From NCBI GenBank assembly GCA_023375675.1, contig JALQBC010000032.1:124001-188000 (forward strand): a stretch of 64,000 nucleotides of DNA. Reading direction: 5' to 3'. The stretch comes from Cytospora piceicola. Taxonomy: Eukaryota > Ascomycota > Sordariomycetes > Diaporthales > Cytosporaceae. Shown here in pieces: positions 12,329 through 22,614 of the stretch. The position numbers were made by a program, and so were the translations under genes. Under the pieces are notes generated by a model, which did not search any database, was not told the origin of the DNA, and saw only the letters and a program-made list of their open reading frames with translations. How positions within the stretch are numbered: the stretch's first letter is position 1; the number at the start of each line of letters is the position of its first letter.

Positions 12329-12794
12329 CGAGCTACTACACAGTATGTCTTCCGGCAGCAGCTAGGTATTAAGGGAAGCTATCTCAAATCCCACTTCACT
12401 CGCATATGTCGTATGATGATAGATCTCACCAACTGGAAGCCTCCTAAGCCGCAGTTCTTGCCCATACTGATTTCCCGGAACTTCTAGCCCTCAAATGTGG
12501 GTTTCGATGATGCCGTCTTCCACAGTACGACAGACGGCCAGCACTATGTCTGGACGACGTGGGGCTGCGCCACTCACGTCGACTGGGCGCGCTCTGACTC
12601 GGACTGCCGGAAATGGTCGTGAACGTTTGGTACCTTTTGGTTTTTACTTCTCAACGGTTTGGCCGATAGCCTGCATCTGAGAACTACCTACAGCGTTTTT
12701 CTGTCCTTGGCGTTCCCGACGACCTCTCTCATCATTTACTCGCTTCATGTCACCCGAATCACCTGTGGCTGTTCACCTTCGTCCCTGACCAAGA

Positions 12795-14605
12795 ATGGGC
12801 CCCGACTTGGGAACCACGAAGCCGCTCTTGAGCAGTCGAACAGATTATGGTACGAACGACGGCGCCGGCGCTGTTGGTGTCCATCATGCAGCGTCTGCAG
12901 ACGACACGAACCCCCACAAGGGCCCTCTCGATCCCGAGGCTCAAGGTGTGCAACAAGCAGACGCAGTTACGCTTGTCTGGACACGATCCGCCCTCATCGT
13001 GGCCTATGCCTTCATCTTCCTCAACTTCTGCACCATGTCCATGGAGCAACAGACTACATTGAACCTTCTGCCCTTTGTTGTCAGCGACTTCTCAGCTCAC
13101 TCTCTCATCCCGGCCATTGGAATCGCATCCTTCATCCTTAGTGGCGTGTTGAGGCTTCCTGTCGCCAAGATGATCGATACCTTTGGCCGTCCACAAGGGC
13201 TGGCCGCGATGACCGTCATGGCGACACTTGGCCTGGTTCTCATGGCAGCCTGCACTAGTGCCACGACTTACGCTGCTGCCCAGGTTCTCCGTGTCATCGG
13301 TTTCAGCGGTTTCTCCTATATCCTGGAAATCATCATCGCGGATACTTCATCGCTCAAGGATCGAGCCCTGGCATTTGCCTGCACCGGGTCTCCGGCCATT
13401 GCTACGAATCTCTTGGGCCCGCTTGCTGCTCAGTGGTTCCTGCGCCACAGCTCGTGGCGGACAGCGTTCGCTTTATTTGCCATGCTAACACCGCTGGTTG
13501 CTCTTCCCGTCTTCGGCATTCTTGAGTCCAACGCGAGGAAGGCAAGGAGTCTCGGGATCTTGAAGAGTTCGACTATTGAGCGAAGCTGGTCGGAAGCCCT
13601 TTGGTATTATACTGTCGAGTTTGATGGTAAGTCCGTATCCGCCACAATCTTATGGCATCATCTGACGATAATACAGCCGTGGGTGTCGTTCTCGTGGGCA
13701 GCGGCTTGACCCTGATCCTACTACCCTTCTCCATCGCTGGTTCTTCAACCAGCCTGTGGTCTCGGGGTTTAGTTCTTATGCTGGTACTGGGCTCCATGCT
13801 CGCGACCGCTTTCGTACTGTTTGAGTATTATTGCGCCCCGAAGCCCTTCGTACCATTCCAGTTACTGTGCTCTCGCAACGTCATGGGCTCTTTTATCCTG
13901 ACCACTGTCTTATTCATCGCCTACTATTGCTGGGATGGTTACTTCACATCTTACCTTCAAGTCGTCCACGAGCTTTCTGTCTACCAGGCTGGCTATGTGG
14001 CCAACACGTACATCATTGTCGGAGGTCTGTGGGCTTTCGTCGCGGGATGGCTTATACGGTACTCGGACCGTTTCAAATGGCTCGCCTTATGTGCCGTGCC
14101 GGTGCTCATTCTGAGTGGTGTCTTGATGTTGTTTTTCAGGCAGCCATCGGTGCCTATTTTCTTGGTGGTATTACCACAGGTAGTTCAGGCCTTCGGAGGT
14201 AGCACATTGATAGTCACCGAGCAGATGGCTGTCATGTCGGTCGCGAAACATGGCGAGGTCGCCTCGCTCATCGCCCTGCTGGGCCTGTCTACAGCTATTG
14301 GCTCCGGCATTGGCAGCTCTGTTTCCGGAGCCATCTGGACCAACACCGTCTACGCGGAGCTCCTCAAGCTTCTCCCTGACAGCGCAAGGGATCAGGCTCA
14401 AGAAATCTACGAGAACCTACACGTTCAGCTGAGCTACCCTGCTGGCTCTCCTGTGCGCGAGGCCATCATCCAGGCGTACACGATTGCTCAGCGCAGGATG
14501 CTCCTTGCCGGCGTCTGCATTCTGCTGGTCGCAATACCCTCGGTTGCTGTGTGGAGGGACGTGAGGGTATCACAATTCAGACAAGTCAAGGGACGTGTGT
14601 TATGA
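12795..14605 (+). CDS. Siderophore iron transporter (SIT/ARN family, MirB-like)
   Basis: Two exons (12795-13626, 13677-14605) give 586 residues. A charged cytosolic N-terminus of about 60 residues precedes WTRSALIVAYAFIFLNFC, the first helix typical of the SIT family. The family loop KMIDTFGRPQGL and the helices that follow fit a 14-TM layout, which distinguishes SIT transporters from 12-TM drug exporters. The C-terminal extracellular loop (YAELLKLLPDSARDQAQEIYE) and the QRRMLLAGV helix are also family features. It would import ferric siderophores by proton symport at the plasma membrane. It is followed on the same strand by SidI- and SidF-like genes, and an iron-type GATA element sits upstream, which supports iron repression. 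Fine substrate choice (TAFC, coprogen, ferrichrome) cannot be read from sequence. Confidence 0.9.
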
Positions 14606-15214
14606 GAGCATGTCATTGCGACTCCCCTCGCCCTGTGGCGCCCTCGGCCGAGTTGGCCACACTTATCGCCTTTAGTGATCACCCTACCTCTGTATATACA
14701 TATCCATTTTATCACCATCTTGCATATCGCCATCTTCTTGCAATTTGTATCCTGCCAAGGCCCGACAGGGGCCCCGCTTGCACTAGTGAGCAAAGTGGCT
14801 TCAGCCTTGGGCAGCACGTGGGCAGAGCCGATGGTCTGGATTCGGGTGGGTTTCTAGCAGCGGGTCAACCAGAATCAGAAAGCTGCCCGAAAGCCGCAGC
14901 AACCTTGGAACAACCGGTTTGAAAGCTGGAAGACCCACCCAGTACTTCCGGCTGCGACAAAAACAATCCTTGCCCGCGCCAGACCCAACCCATGGTATCG
15001 TTACTTATACCTGATCATGGATTCTCATAGGGTTGATAGTGATGTGGAAAGAATTGTCTCCTTTCGGCTCGGGCTCGCGCTGGCCTCTGCTTGGTCAGAG
15101 CTATTGTTTCATTGGCATTGGGAAGTCTCAAGCCCAAGATCATCAATTCACATCGCCAAAATCGGGGACAGAGGAGGCGTGGACAAGGGTCTGCGCTGAT
15201 GGAAATGCAAAATC
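14606..15214. other. Intergenic, distal promoter of the SidI-like gene
   Basis: No gene. Two inverted CCAAT boxes (ATTGG) occur at 15111-15115 and 15117-15121, about 100 bp before the GATA dyad. Confidence 0.4.
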
Positions 15215-15233
15215 TAATCAGATCATCTGATTA
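15215..15233. promoter_or_regulatory. Perfect dyad of near-consensus iron GATA sites
   Basis: TAATCAGAT-C-ATCTGATTA is a perfect 9-bp inverted repeat with a one-base spacer. Each arm matches the SreA consensus ATCWGATAA at eight of nine positions (GATTA in place of GATAA). It lies about 585 bp before the SidI-like ATG. A palindromic arrangement would suit a two-finger GATA factor or a dimer; function is inferred. Confidence 0.45.
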
Positions 15234-15817
15234 AGAGCTTCGTCACGCACACCATCTCGGCGTTACGACGCTCTCACATCCCCACATCACCTTGCTAGCT
15301 ACATCTGGCAGCTTAGACAAAACTCTGCGCCAATGCCGGAGGCGAGAAGGGCCCAGAACCAGGACGAGCAGCTTTCCAAGTCTCCAGGCGCCCTGGCACC
15401 TGGTTGCATGAGGCTATCGGGCCAGTCCAGGCACTTGAGGATCATGACTAGTGGAGGGTCGACAAGGATGGTATGCAACCTTCATGCCTCCTCGTCGGGA
15501 ATGACGCAGGGTGATATATGCTTCATCCGTCAAAGCCCAGGCTTCTATAGTTGTGGTCATGTCGGTGGATCTTGCTTCATCGTTGCCGCCGCAGGCTCGT
15601 CTCTTCAGGCAGCCCCTTGGGCGATGCGAGGAAACTTGGAAGTTGGGCTTCGAGGTGCTGGGTCTGTGGTTGAAGGCGACGACGCAGAGCGCGGCTACAG
15701 ACAGGATCCTTCAACTTGCAGACGCCATTATCAGCTTCAACCAAAACGGATCGCAATAATAGACGCATAGCTGAACTGTTGCGAAAGCTTGAAATAGCTT
15801 TCAGTTTGACACCTGCG

Positions 15818-17617
15818 ATGGCTACTCAACCTCTACCTTCTGCACTAGAACAGCCCATCATACAACATCAACGCCCTTCCATCCTTCACGGTGCTATTGA
15901 CCCCCCATTATCAGATCTTACCCTTGGCGAACTGCTCGAGCTGCAGTGCCAGCACAATGGAGAAGCAGATTGTATCAGTATCCCGTGGACGGGAGCCCGC
16001 TGGTCGTACGATGACCTCCGCCGGCAGTCAAGCCTCATCGCGCGAGCCCTACTCGCCGAGGGAATCGGGCATGGTGACCGGGTGGCTATCATGGCTGGCA
16101 ATTGCGAGCAGTATGCGGCCGTCTTCTTCGCAGTGGTGAGGATCGGCGCCATCCTGGTCATCCTGAACAACACATACACTCCATCCGAGGCCATCTACGG
16201 CCTCGGATTCACGGCGTGCAAGGTCTTGTTCACGACCAAGAAGATTGGGCGGTCGAGCAACGAGGCGCTTTTGGCCCAACTGGGAGACAAGGACGATGCG
16301 CCCAAGGTGTTCATCGTCAGGGGCGAGAGCGAGGGCTACAGGACGTACGAGGATATGATCCTCCAGGGCAGCAAGCAGGACCCGGCGGAGCTCTACAGGG
16401 AGGAGACCAAGGTCTCGACGTACGACGTGTGCAACCTCCAGTTCACGAGCGGGACCACCGGCCACCCCAAAGCCGCCATGCTCACCCACCACAACATCGT
16501 GAACAACTCCCGGTTCATCGGCGACCGCCTGCGGCTGACCACCGCCGACGTCCTCTGCTGCCCTCCCCCGCTCTTCCACTGCTTCGGCCTCGTCCTCGGC
16601 CTCCTCGCCGTCATCACGCACGGCGCCAAGATCGTCTACCCGGCCGAGGTCTTCGACGGCCCCGCGACCATCCGCGCCATCCAGGAGGAGCAGTGCACGG
16701 CGCTCCACGGCGTGCCGGCCATGTTCGACACGCTCCTCGCGCTGCCCGAGGCGGCGGCCCTCGACGCGTCCCGGCTCCGCCTGCGGACCGGCATCATCGC
16801 GGGGGCGCCGGTGCCGCGCTACCTGATGGAGCTGCTCGTCTCCAGGCTCGGCATGCGCGAGTTCACGTCGAGCTACGGCCTCACCGAGGCCAGCCCCACG
16901 TGCTTCAACGCCTTCACGGACGACCCCATCCAGACCAAGCTCGGCACCGTCGGCACGGTGATGCCGCACGCGCACGCCAAGATCGTGGGCCGCGACGGGA
17001 ACGTCGTGCCCGTCGGCGAGAAGGGCGAGCTGTGGATGGGCGGGTACCAGCTGTGCGCGGGGTACTGGAACAACAGCGAGAAGACGGCCGAGGTGATGAC
17101 GAGGGACGAGGATGGCATGATGTGGCTGCATACGGGGGACGAGGCGGTGTTCAACGAGGACGGGTATTGTAGCATAACGGGGCGGTTCAAGGATATTATT
17201 ATCCGAGGTAAGCCACTACACACAAAACGTGCTTGGTCACACGATGGCTAACATACCGATCCAGGCGGCGAGAACATCTACCCCCTCGAAATCGAGGAGC
17301 GGCTCATGGCCCACCCCGCCATCAGCCTCGCCGTGGTGGTCGGCATCAAGGACGAGCACTACGGCGAGGTGGTCGGCGCGTTCCTGGACGGCAAGTCCAA
17401 GGACACCAAGACGCACCTCACCAGGACCGAGGTCAGGGACTGGGTCACCAAGAGGCTGGGCAAGCACAAGGCGCCCACGCACGTGTTCTGGATGGACGAG
17501 GGCGGGATCCCGGCCGCGGTGCCGCTGACGGGCAGTGGCAAGGTTCGGAAGTTCGAGTTGGCGAAGGTGGGAGAGGACGTCCTGAAGAAGCAGAAGGGCA
17601 GGGAGGCGAAGCTGTAG
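15818..17617 (+). CDS. sidI: SidI-like acyl-CoA ligase (mevalonyl-CoA ligase) with PTS1
   Basis: Two exons (15818-17207, 17265-17617) give 580 residues. 15818 is the first ATG in frame; the open frame reaches back to 15716 without one. ANL-superfamily motifs are complete and ordered: FTSGTTGHPKAAM (phosphate loop), SSYGLTEASPT, WLHTGDEAVFNEDGY, GRFKDIIIRGGENIYP (across the splice) and the C-terminal catalytic lysine in GSGKVRK. SidI makes mevalonyl-CoA from mevalonate for fusarinine-type siderophores; the assignment rests on the family plus the adjacent SidF-like and siderophore-transporter genes, since other medium-chain ligases share these motifs. The protein ends in AKL, a canonical PTS1, matching the known peroxisomal location of this step in Aspergillus. 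GC content climbs steeply after about 16.4 kb. Confidence 0.82.
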
Positions 17618-17999
17618 TATAGAGCGTTCGTTGCACGGTAGACATGGAAGTGGTGGTTGTTTTGGGTGTGTTGGGGCTCTGGGTTAGCTGACTTTGGACG
17701 TGGCATTGCTTCTGGCGTTGGACTTTGAAAGATACCTACACTTAGAGATCTACATAGATGATACATTTTCTGGCTTTGGATACGAAACCGACGACTCTTG
17801 CCCACCCGGCCCATCGAGCACGACTGTCAGGGACTGATGGGTCCTCGTCACCGAGACAGGCCGCCTGAGCCACATTGGGCCGTCAGGTTGTTTTGCCGTT
17901 AATTTCTTCCCACAATAAATTCAAGAGGCATGGGGGGTCTGGGAACATCACAGGAGTGACGCATCTAGGCTTCGTCACCCCGTTCCGACCCACCTAGAA

Positions 18000-18104
18000 T
18001 TATCTGATCCGATGCTAATCTAACTCCACACCAGCGAGATCGGCACGAAATTTTTATCAGATCTACCATTCACAGTCGAGACCGTCCGAGTAAAGTTATC
18101 TGAT
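18000..18104. promoter_or_regulatory. Triple SreA/GATA iron-response array
   Basis: Three exact matches to ATCWGATAA, all in reverse orientation, occur within 105 bp: TTATCTGAT at 18000-18008, TTATCAGAT at 18054-18062 and TTATCTGAT at 18096-18104. By chance about one such match is expected in 64 kb. The array lies 567-671 bp before the SidF-like ATG; an ATTGG (inverted CCAAT) follows at 18177-18181. It could also serve the tail side of the SidI-like gene, but position favours SidF. Confidence 0.75.
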
Positions 18105-18670
18105 CTGTTCTCATGCAAGCCTCCCCTGTCAACAAGCATAGGGCCCGCACCCTTGAAGGAGGCAAACGCCGACATGATTGGTAGCAGTTTCTTCGAGGTT
18201 GATGATCAGCGTCACACTATGGATCTGTATTGACATCTCCATGCTGGTGCGAAATGAGCGGATCAATTTTACCCTGCCTTACAGGGTTCTCATGCCACTC
18301 GTTCGCGGAGTGGAAGGGCAAGGAAAAAGTTCGCTCTTCGGACCCAGTCCTGCCAGTCGGCCGAGACTTAGGACCCGAGGCTACCCCGGTATGCAGCTTG
18401 TAAGTCCTGCGTGATGCTGCAGGCAGGTGGAGGTTGCGGTAGCCCCAAGGTTTGGGTATGTATCAACCGGGGTCTCGTGGGCGCTCAAATGGGTAGCAAT
18501 GGGTGAACTCTGTTGTGAGAAATTGCTACTGTGTGTTCAAGCTTCAAGCAGTGGCACTCTTGCTCGCAGATCTCTCAAACTATCTTATCGTTGCCCTCTG
18601 TTTCGGTTTGTAGCATTGTACCGGTGGTCAAAGTAGAGTGTAGTATAGTAGCATCTGCAGTCACGACAAC

Positions 18671-20044
18671 ATGGCACGCCTCACACTCGCCGACGGGCAC
18701 TCGGCCGAGCCAATCCTCCGGCTACCGCACCCATACCTCACCCCATACTTCACCACCACCTCATCATCCAGCAAATCGACATCACCATCTTCTTCCTCCT
18801 CATCACCACCCAAGCTATACCAGCTCACCACACCTTCAGGGTCCAAGGACCAGATCCAGTCTCCCCCTGAGCCCCTCCACAACGACAAGCTCTTCTTCAC
18901 CGAGCCCGAGGATCTCAAGTCATCCGGGAGACCCTCCCAGTCCAACAACACGGCATGGGCGCGAGCAAGGCGCACCCCCTCTTCCGCCCTCATCTGGGAC
19001 GGCGATTCTGCGCCCACGCTCGCACAGACATGGCTCGTCATCTACGTGCTGCTCACGCTCCGGCCAGATGAGGAGTCCATCCGCCTGACGATCCAAAGCG
19101 AAGGCAAGGCCGCCCTGGCCGACCAGCTCCGCGCGACCATGCTGGCGGTGGACCACCCGCCGGACGACGACAGCGACGGCGCCGCGCAGCAGCAGCAGCA
19201 GCCAGATGAGCTGGTCGTCCTCCGCGCGGCGTTCTGGCAGGGCGCGGCCTCGCCCTTCGGCGCGCGGTCCGCCTGGGTGCCCTCGGACGGGCCCGGGACG
19301 CCGTACTCCACGGCGGCCGTCCCGGCCCTGACGCACGTCATGAGCTCGCGGGCGGGCGCGGCCGTGGCGCGGCACCCGCGGCGGGCGCCCAAGCCGCGCC
19401 CGGGGAGCACCGTGTACAGCCGGTGGGTGCCGCACCTGGGCGAGACCTTCAGCATGGTGGCGCTGGACGGGGCCGACGCGGCGCACGCGGGCCTGTTCCA
19501 CGCGTGGCAGAACGACCCGCGGGTGAGCCAGGGGTGGGGCCTGGCGGGCACGGCGGAGCAGCACCGGCGGTACCTGGGGCGGGTGCGCGCGGACCCGCAC
19601 CGGCTCGCCGTGCTGGCGGCGTTCGACGGCGTCTTCTTCGCGTACTTTGAGGTCTACTGGGCCCGCGAGGACGCCGTCGGCGCGTACTACCACTCGCTGG
19701 ACTTTGACCGCGGGAGGGAGGTGCTGGTCGGGGACGTCAGGTACCGGGGCGCGTACCGCGTGGGCGCGTGGTGGGGGAGCCTGATGCATTACCTGTTCTT
19801 GGATGACCCGCGTACCATGCAGGTCGTGGGGGAGCCCAAGTTCACGAACTCTACGGTCCTGGCGTATGACCTGGTGCACGGCTTCGGTCTGGACAAGTTT
19901 GTGGATATGCCGCATAAGAGGGGCGCCCTGATGAGGTGCTCGCGGGAGCGGTTCTTCCAGATTTGTCCGCTGGCCGAGGACGACAGGGAGAGGAAGCAGA
20001 AGGTTGTGGGTGGCACTTTGGTTGGGCTGGTGCCGAAGTTGTGA
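18671..20044 (+). CDS. sidF: SidF-like hydroxyornithine acyltransferase with PTS1
   Basis: Single exon, 457 residues, close to characterised SidF proteins. The C-terminal half is the GNAT-like siderophore acyltransferase domain (AlcB/IucB/SidF group): VYSRWVPHLGETFSMVALD, HAWQNDPRVSQGWG, FAYFEVYWAREDAVGAYY, then VGEPKFTNSTVLAYDLVHGF and VDMPHKRGALMRC, with the conserved PHKR histidine. SidF transfers anhydromevalonyl from CoA to N5-hydroxyornithine; SidL-type acetyltransferases are the main alternative, but the SidI-like neighbour favours SidF. The N-terminal half is variable, with a Ser-rich tract and QQQQQ. The last residues PKL form a PTS1 variant. Three iron-type GATA sites lie upstream. 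The coding region from 19.1 kb on is extremely GC-rich, as in SidI. Confidence 0.85.
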   Translation: MARLTLADGHSAEPILRLPHPYLTPYFTTTSSSSKSTSPSSSSSSPPKLYQLTTPSGSKDQIQSPPEPLHNDKLFFTEPEDLKSSGRPSQSNNTAWARARRTPSSALIWDGDSAPTLAQTWLVIYVLLTLRPDEESIRLTIQSEGKAALADQLRATMLAVDHPPDDDSDGAAQQQQQPDELVVLRAAFWQGAASPFGARSAWVPSDGPGTPYSTAAVPALTHVMSSRAGAAVARHPRRAPKPRPGSTVYSRWVPHLGETFSMVALDGADAAHAGLFHAWQNDPRVSQGWGLAGTAEQHRRYLGRVRADPHRLAVLAAFDGVFFAYFEVYWAREDAVGAYYHSLDFDRGREVLVGDVRYRGAYRVGAWWGSLMHYLFLDDPRTMQVVGEPKFTNSTVLAYDLVHGFGLDKFVDMPHKRGALMRCSRERFFQICPLAEDDRERKQKVVGGTLVGLVPKL

Positions 20045-20214
20045 TCCATTTAGGAAAGACTAGATATTTACATAGATATTTATTTTGTTTTATCTTCAAA
20101 TCAAGTTGATAGCTGATTATGCATTGGCGAAAGACTATCTATTTCGTCAAGCCGGTCTACCCATAAAACTCCCAAGGAACGCTGCCCATGCAAATGCTTG
20201 TCTAAACCGTCTCC

Positions 20215-21614
20215 TCAGCCCTCGATGAGGCTGCCCTTGGGCAAACCATGGGCTTCGCCTAGCCTCATGTGGTTCCAGCAAATCGAGAACCCAAGGTCAT
20301 CCCCGAAGAACGTCTTCATCACATCCTCCCCAGAACACACGCCCTGGGCAGGACTACAGGACATGGCGTTCTTGCCCACCGCCAGCCCAATCATAGCGGG
20401 TATCTCCCCCAGCTCCTGGAACTTGGGCGCAACACCGTTCATCTTCCCTAGAATCATTTCGTGGATGTTGTACGCCACAAAGTACCCCATATGCATAGCG
20501 CCGCCACACCTCTTGATGCCGGACCACCTGATGGCGTCCCCAGCGGCGAAATGACAGTCCGCGTTCGGCACATCGGTGGGGAACTGCATGCTCGCCCGGG
20601 CCTTGATCAGCCCCTCCTCGTCGAGGGCCTCCTTGGGGAGGAACTCCGTCGACGGCACGGACTTGGAGACGGCCATGATGACAACGCTGGCCTCCATCTT
20701 CTCGCCGTCGGCGAAGCTCACCTCGGTCACCGTCCTGCCGTCCCCGCGCTTCACCTCCTTGGTCCCGGCCAGCCGTTTGTTCAAGAGCAGTTCCACGCCT
20801 GTCGCCTTCACCAGCTCGACTGCCTTGTCCTTGCACTCGTCGGGAAGACCCTCCGAGCTCAGCAGCTTATCCCGGGAGTGCACGAGCGTGACCTTCGTCT
20901 CGGGCTGGATGGTCTTCAACTCGGCCGCCATCTCAATACCCACGGCGCCACCGCCCACCACGACCACGCCATCGGGCGCATTGCCGACGGCCTTGAGATG
21001 TGCGCCGGACTCGAGGAGGTAGTCCTTCCTCGTCCGGGCCTGCGGGACGACGGGCCACACGCGGCGGAGACCCGTCCCTACGACCAGGTAGTCGTATGTG
21101 AGTTGGCGCTCGGTCTGGGTGGCCGACTCGAAGACGGTGGCCCGCTTGTTGGCCGGGTCCACGTTCCTGGCGGTGCCCTGGATGATCTTGCTTATCTTGG
21201 AGGTCTTCAAGGCGGGGATCTCATCGTATTTCACCCAGGCCTTGGAGTTATATGCCTCATTTGCGAGGGCCAGAGGAGACCCAATGAGGTGGTCTGAGTC
21301 ATGAGTTAGTCGGTCTAGCGATGTCTTCAGATGAAAAGAGTATGAGATTCCGATCTCGGGGTGGACATCTCCTTCGTGGGGCGCCCACGGGGAGGTCTCA
21401 AACACTTACAGTAGCCATCTCTCTCGTCGACGATGGTGATGTCAACAGGGATTTTGCCGTCGTGAGCGGGCACAACACCGTTCCCTTGGCGTGCCGCGCG
21501 GCCCTCAGACAGATCGATTAGGTTGAGTGCCGCAGACAGACCAGCATAACAGCCGCCCAAGATCAGGACCTTGAAAGGCGCGGGCTGGGGAGAACTCTCG
21601 GGCTGGACTCCCAT
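20215..21614 (-). CDS. FAD-dependent pyridine-nucleotide oxidoreductase (AIF/FSP1-like)
   Basis: Exons 21614-21410 and 21293-20215 (minus) give 427 residues. The ATG at 21614 was chosen as it precedes MGVQPES and the FAD-binding VLILGGCYAGLSAALNL (GxGxxG-type, G-G-C-Y-A-G here); an upstream in-frame Met at 21779 is possible. The splice restores ERDGYYHLIGSPLALA, typical of the family. The NAD(P)H Rossmann motif VVVVGGGAVGIEMAAEL is at about 170-185 and the second FAD motif is FAAGDAIRW. Relatives (AIFM2/FSP1, fungal AmcA/AifA type) use NAD(P)H to reduce quinones or other acceptors. No CoQ or siderophore substrate can be read. Its promoter side faces an exact iron GATA match at 22446, so co-regulation with the siderophore genes is possible. 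Confidence 0.88.
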
Positions 21615-22445
21615 GGTATTTGCGAGATGTGAAACAGAGGCGTGGTGACGACGGAAGTTGAGTGTTGCTGGCTGGTGGACCACGGAGGTCAAGGACGTCA
21701 AGGGAGCGACACGGGGCAGATAAGGAGGAGAGATACGGACAGTAAAGCACCGAAACACGTTAAGAGGTCCGGGAGGCATGCTGGTGAAAGGAAGAAGACG
21801 GCTGTTTTATGCATACATAGAAGGAAAATGGAACGACAATGACGGGCACTTCCTAAGACCTGGGGAGTCACGCCTTCTCCTTCGTCCTTTTTCTCCACCG
21901 CGAATCATCCCGGAAGGCCGGGTAGCTATCATCCTTTAACACGTTATAATGGACCCCCTGTAGAAAGCGAAATCTGTCAACTTACTCAGTTACTTCCGAG
22001 GCTGCTAGAAATAGCCCCTGCACAGGCCACACTACGCCTCCGTATGTCTCCAGAACTTGACCATAAATACCTGGCACAGTCTGTTGGCATTATTACCCAG
22101 ACCACCTAGGTACTTCCTGGCCAACAACTCGATACCGCTAGCCTAGAAAATTGCATCAAAATTCAGCACCATAGGCGTCTGGGCAGAGTATTAGAGTTTT
22201 CCCCGGAAGGGAATTTACCGCTACGGAAGGCGGGTTAGCCGAGCGAGCGTACCGGAGCGGACATGGGGTTGAATTAACCGCTCCGGGGGCGTGTTAGAGG
22301 ATTGGTCGACTTGTATATGTGTTGTTAACAGTGGTCCGTGCCGGGAGTATTTTTTTTCACCGTCCGGGAGTAAAGTTCACGGAAATCGATGGAAAGGCGC
22401 GTCATAGGACCCTGACTTTCGGCAATGATCGAATCAGCGAGGATC
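21615..22445. other. Intergenic region with imperfect direct repeat
   Basis: Promoter side of the oxidoreductase gene. Two related segments, GAATTTACCGCTACGG near 22212 and GAATTAACCGCTCCGG near 22272, recur 60 bp apart, each followed by a variant of GGCGKGTTAG. No gene. Confidence 0.4.
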
Positions 22446-22465
22446 TTATCAGATCAATCAGATTA
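22446..22465. promoter_or_regulatory. SreA/GATA-type site pair
   Basis: TTATCAGAT (22446-22454) is an exact reverse match to ATCWGATAA; ATCAGATTA (22457-22465) next to it matches eight of nine in the opposite orientation. The pair lies about 830 bp before the oxidoreductase ATG (minus strand) and 2.9 kb before the P450. Confidence 0.45.
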
Positions 22466-22574
22466 ATTCGCCTAGACCCACTATTTAACGGATTTAACGG
22501 GCATTCACCGAGAATCACTGCGTCGGTGTATTGCCTCCGCCCGCCATCAACATTAAAAACATCCCGCACACCTC

Positions 22575-22614
22575 ACCTGAGCTTCGCCTGAGCTTCGCCT
22601 GAGCTCGCCTGAGC
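22575..22614. repeat. Short tandem repeat, CCTGAGCTTCG unit
   Basis: Four consecutive copies of a 10-11 bp unit (CCTGAGCTTCG, last copies CCTGAGCTCG and CCTGAGCC). No coding role seen. Confidence 0.7.

Noticed and set aside
16049..17172. Long open frames on both strands (about 360 codons minus, 356 plus) inside the SidI-like gene
   Set aside because: They are shadows created by high-GC third positions; sequence is Arg/Gly/Ala/His-rich without motifs, whereas the chosen frame has all acyl-CoA ligase signatures.
18920..19915. 331-codon minus-strand frame opposite the SidF-like gene
   Set aside because: GC-driven antisense shadow, Arg/Val/His-biased and without domain features.
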